From Schoenoplectus triqueter (Eukaryota > Streptophyta > Magnoliopsida > Poales > Cyperaceae): a stretch of DNA of 30,926 nucleotides. Each line of letters opens with the position of its first letter. Positions within the stretch are counted from its first letter, which is position 1. Positions 23,501 through 30,926 of this stretch are shown in pieces. The stretch is taken from assembly GCA_964058805.1 (NCBI GenBank), contig CAXKVV010000215.1:1-30926 (forward strand). Direction: 5' to 3'. The translations under genes were made by a program, and so were the position numbers. Below the pieces are notes generated by a model. It searched no databases. It was given only the letters and a program-made list of their open reading frames with translations, and was not told the origin of the DNA.

Positions 23501-25180
23501 TCAACTCATAAAATAATCGAAGTACATAATATTATTTTAAATGATTTCACTATCGTTTGGATTAGAATCGCGGTGTTCTCGAACCATTAATACATGAATA
23601 ACATTGAAAGATTAACACAAATGCATTAAAAAGGTATTCTATCTATTCGAGTTTTGTATCATTCGAAGTCTCATTTCAGCTCCTAAAATAACCAAAATAC
23701 ACAAAATATTTTGAACGTTGTCCCCTATTCGTTTACTGCATAATTATTTTGTTCTTAAACCGCTAAGACATGAATTGCTTTGAAAGATTAAGACAAATAG
23801 ATTAAAATTAATATTCTTGTTGTTCGGAGTTTTATATTATTTTCAAGCCTCATTTCAACTCATAAAATAATCAAAATACACAAAACTATTTTGAATGATG
23901 TCCCTGATTCGTTTACATTGTATTTGTGTTGTTCTTGAACGTTTAAGACGCGAAAGCATTGAAATATAAACACAAATGCTTTAAAACCGTATTCAGTTTA
24001 CTCGAGTTTTTTCTAATTTGAAGCCTCATTAAAACACAGAAAATAACCATAATACACAACACTATTCTAAATGATCTCCTCTATTCATTTACATTATAAT
24101 CAAGTTATTCTAAAACCTTTATAATATGAATGAAATTGAAAAATTAACACAAATGCATTAAAACGGTATACGATTTATTCGAGTTTTGTACAATTTGAAG
24201 CCTCATTTCAACCCATAAAATAACCAAAATACTCAAAATAATTTTGAATGATGACCCTGATTCGTTTACATTATGATTGTGTTGTTCCTGACTCTTTAAG
24301 ACTAGAAAAGTGTTAAAATATTAACACAGATGCATTAATACCGTGTCCAGTTTATTCGAGTTTTGTACAATTTGAAGCCTCATTGAAACTCATAAAATAA
24401 CCATAATACGCAAAATTATTTTAAATGATGTCCTCTATTCGTTTACATTATAAACTATCTATTCTCGAACCTTTATAACACGAATAACTTTGAAAGATTA
24501 ACACAAATGCATTAAAACGGTATTCAGTTTATTTGAGTTTTTTATCATTTGAAGCCTCACTTCAACTCAAAAAATAACCAACATACACAAAATTATTTTG
24601 AATGATGTACCCTATTCATTTACCTTATAATTGTGTAGTTCTCGAACCCTTAGCACACGAATAACGTAGAAAGATTAACACAAAGGCTATAAAATGGTAT
24701 TCATTATTTTCGAGTTTTGTATTGTTTCAAGCCTCATTTCAACTCATAAAATAACCAAAATATATAAAATTATTTTGAATGAAGTGCCCTATTCGTTTGC
24801 ATTATAATTCTGGTAGTCCCGATCCTTGGGGACAAAAATAGCATTGAAAGATTATCACACATGCATTAAAATGATATTCAGTTTTTTCGACTTTTGTATT
24901 AATTATAGCATCATTTCAACTCATATAAAAACCAAAACGTACCATATTATTTTCACCGGCGTCCCCTATTCATTTACATTATAATTACGCTGTTCCCGAA
25001 CCTTTAAGAGACAAATAGCATAAAATGATTGGCACAAATGCATTAGAACGGTATTCCGTTTATTTCAGTTTTGTTTCATTTGAAGTCTCATTTAAACTCA
25101 TAAAATAACCAAAATACACCAAATTATTTTAAATGATGTCCCCTATTCATTTATATTATAATCATGCTGTTCTCGAACTT
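20587..25180 (+). repeat. HOR copies 5 and 6: one 26-monomer dimer (4594 bp)
   Basis: Copy 5 is 20587-22883 and copy 6 is 22884-25180, each 2297 bp. Copy 5 has catttaaac at about 20622 and a T at 22634; copy 6 has gaatgaaatt at about 24128 and a G at 24329. Each of these recurs exactly 4594 bp later. Confidence 0.9.
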
Positions 25181-28100
25181 ATATATGTTAATAATTCCGC
25201 CGAATGACACAAACGCATTTAAACAATATTCAATTTATTCGAGTTTTCTATCCCTTGAAGCATCATTTCAACTCGAAAAATAACCAAAATACACAAATTT
25301 GTTTTAAATGACGTCCTCTATTCATTTAGATCATAATTGTGGTGTTTTTGCACCCTTATGAGATGAATAACGTTAAAAGATTAACACAAATGTATTAAAA
25401 TAGTATTCAGTTTATTCGAGTTTTGTATCATTTGAAGCCTTGTTTTAACTTATAAAATAACCAAAATAAACGAGATTATTTTGAATGATATCCCCTATTT
25501 ATTTCTTTATAATCTTGGTATTCTCTAACCTTTAAGACTAAAATACAGTGGAAATATTGACACAAATGCATTTAAAAGATATTCAGTTTATTCGAGTTTT
25601 GTATCATTTGAGGCCTCATTTCAACTCATAAAATCACCAAAATACATATAATTATTTTGAATGTTGTACCATATTATTTTACATTGTAAGTATAGTGTCC
25701 CTAAACCTTTAAGACACGAGTAGCTTTGAAATATTAATGCAAATGTATTAAAATTATATTCAGTTTATTTGAGTTTTCTATAATTTGATGCCTCATTTCA
25801 ACTCATAAAATAATCGAAGTACATAATATTATTTTAAATGATTTCACTATCGTTTGGATTAGAATCGCGGTGTTCTCGAACCATTAATACATGAATAACA
25901 TTGAAAGATTAACACAAATGCATTAAAAAGGTATTCTATCTATTCGAGTTTTGTATCATTCGAAGTCTCATTTCAGCTCCTAAAATAACCAAAATACACA
26001 AAATATTTTGAACGTTGTCCCCTATTCGTTTACTGCATAATTATTTTGTTCTTAAACCGCTAAGACATGAATTGCTTTGAAAGATTAAGACAAATAGATT
26101 AAAATTAATATTCTTGTTGTTCGGAGTTTTATATTATTTTCAAGCCTCATTTCAACTCATAAAATAACCAAAATACACAAAACTATTTTGAATGATGTCC
26201 CTGATTCGTTTACATTGTATTTGTGTTGTTCTTGAACGTTTAAGACGCGAAAGCATTGAAATATAAACACAAATGCTTTAAAACCGTATTCAGTTTACTC
26301 GAGTTTTTTCTAATTTGAAGCCTCATTAAAACACAGAAAATAACCATAATACACAACACTATTCTAAATGATCTCCTCTATTCATTTACATTATAATCAA
26401 GTTATTCTAAAACCTTTATAATATGAATGACATTGAAAAATTAACACAAATGCATTAAAACGGTATACGATTTATTCGAGTTTTGTACAATTTGAAGCCT
26501 CATTTCAACCCATAAAATAACCAAAATACTCAAAATAATTTTGAATGATGACCCTGATTCGTTTACATTATGATTGTGTTGTTCCTGACTCTTTAAGACT
26601 AGAAAAGTGTTAAAATATTAACACAAATGCATTAATACCGTGTCCAGTTTATTCGAGTTTTGTACAATTTGAAGCCTCATTGAAACTCATAAAATAACCA
26701 TAATACGCAAAATTATTTTAAATGATGTCCTCTATTCGTTTACATTATAAACTATCTATTCTCGAACCTTTATAACACGAATAACTTTGAAAGATTAACA
26801 CAAATGCATTAAAACGGTATTCAGTTTATTTGAGTTTTTTATCATTTGAAGCCTCACTTCAACTCAAAAAATAACCAACATACACAAAATTATTTTGAAT
26901 GATGTACCCTATTCATTTACCTTATAATTGTGTAGTTCTCGAACCCTTAGCACACGAATAACGTAGAAAGATTAACACAAAGGCTATAAAATGGTATTCA
27001 TTATTTTCGAGTTTTGTATTGTTTCAAGCCTCATTTCAACTCATAAAATAACCAAAATATATAAAATTATTTTGAATGAAGTGCCCTATTCGTTTGCATT
27101 ATAATTCTGGTAGTCCCGATCCTTGGGGACAAAAATAGCATTGAAAGATTATCACACATGCATTAAAATGATATTCAGTTTTTTCGACTTTTGTATTAAT
27201 TATAGCATCATTTCAACTCATATAAAATCCAAAACGTACCATATTATTTTCACCGGCGTCCCCTATTCATTTACATTATAATTACGCTGTTCCCGAACCT
27301 TTAAGAGACAAATAGCATAAAATGATTGGCACAAATGCATTAGAACGGTATTCCGTTTATTTCAGTTTTGTTTCATTTGAAGTCTCATTTAAACTCATAA
27401 AATAACCAAAATACACCAAATTATTTTAAATGATGTCCCCTATTCATTTATATTATAATCATGCTGTTCTCGAACTTATATATGTTAATAATTCCGCCGA
27501 ATGACACAAACGCATTAAAACAATATTCAATTTATTCGAGTTTTCTATCCCTTGAAGCATCATTTCAACTCGAAAAATAACCAAAATACACAAATTTGTT
27601 TTAAATGACGTCCTCTATTCATTTAGATCATAATTGTGGTGTTTTTGCACCCTTATGAGATGAATAACGTTAAAAGATTAACACAAATGTATTAAAATAG
27701 TATTCAGTTTATTCGAGTTTTGTATCATTTGAAGCCTTGTTTTAACTTATAAAATAACCAAAATAAACGAGATTATTTTGAATGATATCCCCTATTTATT
27801 TCTTTATAATCTTGGTATTCTCTAACCTTTAAGACTAAAATACAGTGGAAATATTGACACAAATGCATTTAAAAGATATTCAGTTTATTCGAGTTTTGTA
27901 TCATTTGAGGCCTCATTTCAACTCATAAAATCACCAAAATACATATAATTATTTTGAATGTTGTACCATATTATTTTACATTGTAAGTATAGTGTCCCTA
28001 AACCTTTAAGACACGAGTAGCTTTGAAATATTAATGCAAATGTATTAAAATTATATTCAGTTTATTTGAGTTTTCTATAATTTGATGCCTCATTTCAACT

Positions 28101-29774
28101 CATAAAATAATCGAAGTACATAATATTATTTTAAATGATTTCACTATCGTTTGGATTAGAATCGCGGTGTTCTCGAACCATTAATACATGAATAACATTG
28201 AAAGATTAACACAAATGCATTAAAAAGGTATTCTATCTATTCGAGTTTTGTATCATTCGAAGTCTCATTTCAGCTCCTAAAATAACCAAAATACACAAAA
28301 TATTTTGAACGTTGTCCCCTATTCGTTTACTGCATAATTATTTTGTTCTTAAACCGCTAAGACATGAATTGCTTTGAAAGATTAAGACAAATAGATTAAA
28401 ATTAATATTCTTGTTGTTCGGAGTTTTATATTATTTTCAAGCCTCATTTCAACTCATAAAATAATCAAAATACACAAAACTATTTTGAATGATGTCCCTG
28501 ATTCGTTTACATTGTATTTGTGTTGTTCTTGAACGTTTAAGACGCGAAAGCATTGAAATATAAACACAAATGCTTTAAAACCGTATTCAGTTTACTCGAG
28601 TTTTTTCTAATTTGAAGCCTCATTAAAACACAGAAAATAACCATAATACACAACACTATTCTAAATGATCTCCTCTATTCATTTACATTATAATCAAGTT
28701 ATTCTAAAACCTTTATAATATGAATGAAATTGAAAAATTAACACAAATGCATTAAAACGGTATACGATTTATTCGAGTTTTGTACAATTTGAAGCCTCAT
28801 TTCAACCCATAAAATAACCAAAATACTCAAAATAATTTTGAATGATGACCCTGATTCGTTTACATTATGATTGTGTTGTTCCTGACTCTTTAAGACTAGA
28901 AAAGTGTTAAAATATTAACACAGATGCATTAATACCGTGTCCAGTTTATTCGAGTTTTGTACAATTTGAAGCCTCATTGAAACTCATAAAATAACCATAA
29001 TACGCAAAATTATTTTAAATGATGTCCTCTATTCGTTTACATTATAAACTATCTATTCTCGAACCTTTATAACACGAATAACTTTGAAAGATTAACACAA
29101 ATGCATTAAAACGGTATTCAGTTTATTTGAGTTTTTTATCATTTGAAGCCTCACTTCAACTCAAAAAATAACCAACATACACAAAATTATTTTGAATGAT
29201 GTACCCTATTCATTTACCTTATAATTGTGTAGTTCTCGAACCCTTAGCACACGAATAACGTAGAAAGATTAACACAAAGGCTATAAAATGGTATTCATTA
29301 TTTTCGAGTTTTGTATTGTTTCAAGCCTCATTTCAACTCATAAAATAACCAAAATATATAAAATTATTTTGAATGAAGTGCCCTATTCGTTTGCATTATA
29401 ATTCTGGTAGTCCCGATCCTTGGGGACAAAAATAGCATTGAAAGATTATCACACATGCATTAAAATGATATTCAGTTTTTTCGACTTTTGTATTAATTAT
29501 AGCATCATTTCAACTCATATAAAAACCAAAACGTACCATATTATTTTCACCGGCGTCCCCTATTCATTTACATTATAATTACGCTGTTCCCGAACCTTTA
29601 AGAGACAAATAGCATAAAATGATTGGCACAAATGCATTAGAACGGTATTCCGTTTATTTCAGTTTTGTTTCATTTGAAGTCTCATTTAAACTCATAAAAT
29701 AACCAAAATACACCAAATTATTTTAAATGATGTCCCCTATTCATTTATATTATAATCATGCTGTTCTCGAACTT
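25181..29774 (+). repeat. HOR copies 7 and 8: second 26-monomer dimer (4594 bp)
   Basis: Copy 7 is 25181-27477 and copy 8 is 27478-29774, each 2297 bp. Copy 7 repeats the copy 5 variants (catttaaac near 25216, T at 27228) and copy 8 repeats those of copy 6 (gaatgaaatt near 28722, G at 28923). Confidence 0.9.
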
Positions 29775-30926
29775 ATATATGTTAATAATTCCGCCGAATG
29801 ACACAAACGCATTTAAACAATATTCAATTTATTCGAGTTTTCTATCCCTTGAAGCATCATTTCAACTCGAAAAATAACCAAAATACACAAATTTGTTTTA
29901 AATGACGTCCTCTATTCATTTAGATCATAATTGTGGTGTTTTTGCACCCTTATGAGATGAATAACGTTAAAAGATTAACACAAATGTATTAAAATAGTAT
30001 TCAGTTTATTCGAGTTTTGTATCATTTGAAGCCTTGTTTTAACTTATAAAATAACCAAAATAAACGAGATTATTTTGAATGATATCCCCTATTTATTTCT
30101 TTATAATCTTGGTATTCTCTAACCTTTAAGACTAAAATACAGTGGAAATATTGACACAAATGCATTTAAAAGATATTCAGTTTATTCGAGTTTTGTATCA
30201 TTTGAGGCCTCATTTCAACTCATAAAATCACCAAAATACATATAATTATTTTGAATGTTGTACCATATTATTTTACATTGTAAGTATAGTGTCCCTAAAC
30301 CTTTAAGACACGAGTAGCTTTGAAATATTAATGCAAATGTATTAAAATTATATTCAGTTTATTTGAGTTTTCTATAATTTGATGCCTCATTTCAACTCAT
30401 AAAATAATCGAAATACATAATATTATTTTAAATGATTTCACTATCGTTTGGATTAGAATCGCGGTGTTCTCGAACCATTAATACATGAATAACATTGAAA
30501 GATTAACACAAATGCATTAAAAAGGTATTCTATCTATTCGAGTTTTGTATCATTCGAAGTCTCATTTCAGCTCCTAAAATAACCAAAATACACAAAATAT
30601 TTTGAACGTTGTCCCCTATTCGTTTACTGCATAATTATGTTGTTCTTAAACCGCTAAGACATGAATTGCTTTGAAAGATTAAGACAAATAGATTAAAATT
30701 AATATTCTTGTTGTTCGGAGTTTTATATTATTTTCAAGCCTCATTTCAACTCATAAAATAACCAAAATACACAAAACTATTTTGAATGATGTCCCTGATT
30801 CGTTTACATTGTATTTGTGTTGTTCTTGAACGTTTAAGATGCGAAAGCATTGAAATATAAACACAAATGCTTAAAAACCGTATTCAGTGTACTCGAGTTT
30901 TTTCTAATTTGAAGCCTCATTAAAAC
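29775..30926 (+). repeat. HOR copy 9 (partial, cut by window end)
   Basis: The first 1152 bp of a unit, ending in monomer 7. It begins like copies 5 and 7 (catttaaac near 29811) but in monomers 4 and 5 has variants otherwise found at the left edge (tcgaaatacat near 30409, attatgttgttc near 30634), plus private changes near 30840-30893. Confidence 0.9.

Larger units (their letters stand above)
10783..30926 (+). repeat. Satellite array, ~177-bp monomer, organised as 13-mer HOR
   Basis: From about 10783 to the end the sequence is one head-to-tail tandem array with no inversion, no transposon and no gene. Monomers are 175-179 bp and AT-rich. A typical monomer runs from ttcagtttattcgagtttt through gaagcctcatttcaactc, ataaaataaccaaaatacac, aaaattattttgaatgatg, ctattcatttacattataat and ttctcgaacctttaagacac to gaaagattaacacaaatgc. 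The aactcataaaataacc block is the best conserved. Monomers within one higher-order unit differ clearly from each other, whereas units 2297 bp apart are almost identical. The monomer length and hierarchical organisation resemble plant centromeric satellites; centromere function is an inference. The array runs off the window, so its full size is unknown. Confidence 0.97.

Noticed and set aside
10783..30926. CRISPR-like repeat-spacer reading of the array
   Set aside because: Repeats are contiguous 177-bp monomers with no unique spacers, in a eukaryotic context.
10783..30926. CENP-B box in the satellite
   Set aside because: ttcg words are frequent (ttcgagtttt, ttcgtttac), but none is followed by the spaced A and CGGG of the box.

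Overview
The window looks like a piece of a flowering-plant (eudicot-like) nuclear chromosome. The evidence is spliced genes of plant type (a tetraspanin with the plant GCCK signature, a heat-shock-factor-binding-like protein, an F-box/F-box-associated relic, an importin-9-like relic), AT-rich intergenic DNA with small DNA transposons, and a long tandem satellite with a monomer of about 177 bp. The species cannot be named from the sequence.

Layout. 1-557 holds no recognisable gene. 558-1432 (+) is a decayed F-box gene. 1606-1722 is a small 39-bp tandem repeat. 2557-3727 (-) is an intact two-exon tetraspanin. 4172-5623 is a non-autonomous DNA element with about 220-bp terminal inverted repeats. 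6291-6723 is a short hAT-like element with an 8-bp target duplication. 6939-8727 (+) is a five-exon gene whose product has an HSBP-type coiled coil followed by 19 uninterrupted acidic heptads; its last intron is of the rare U12 AT-AC type. 9655-10708 (-) is the 3' part of an importin-9-like gene, broken by a 1-nt deletion and a nonsense codon and lacking all upstream exons. About 75 bp beyond that relic, from about 10783 to the window end, everything is one head-to-tail satellite array (about 20.1 kb, roughly 65% of the window).

The array is the most striking part. After about 3.6 divergent edge monomers it becomes a higher-order repeat (HOR) of exactly 13 monomers (175-179 bp each) with a period of 2296-2299 bp. 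There are eight full copies, the first with an internal deletion, and a partial ninth. Variants shared by every second copy show a further layer: a 26-monomer, 4594-bp unit repeated in the second half of the array. This is the architecture expected of a homogenised, probably centromeric or pericentromeric, satellite and its edge, but function is inferred, not seen.

The genes do not form a pathway. The window is best read as a gene-containing flank passing, through a truncated gene relic, into satellite DNA.
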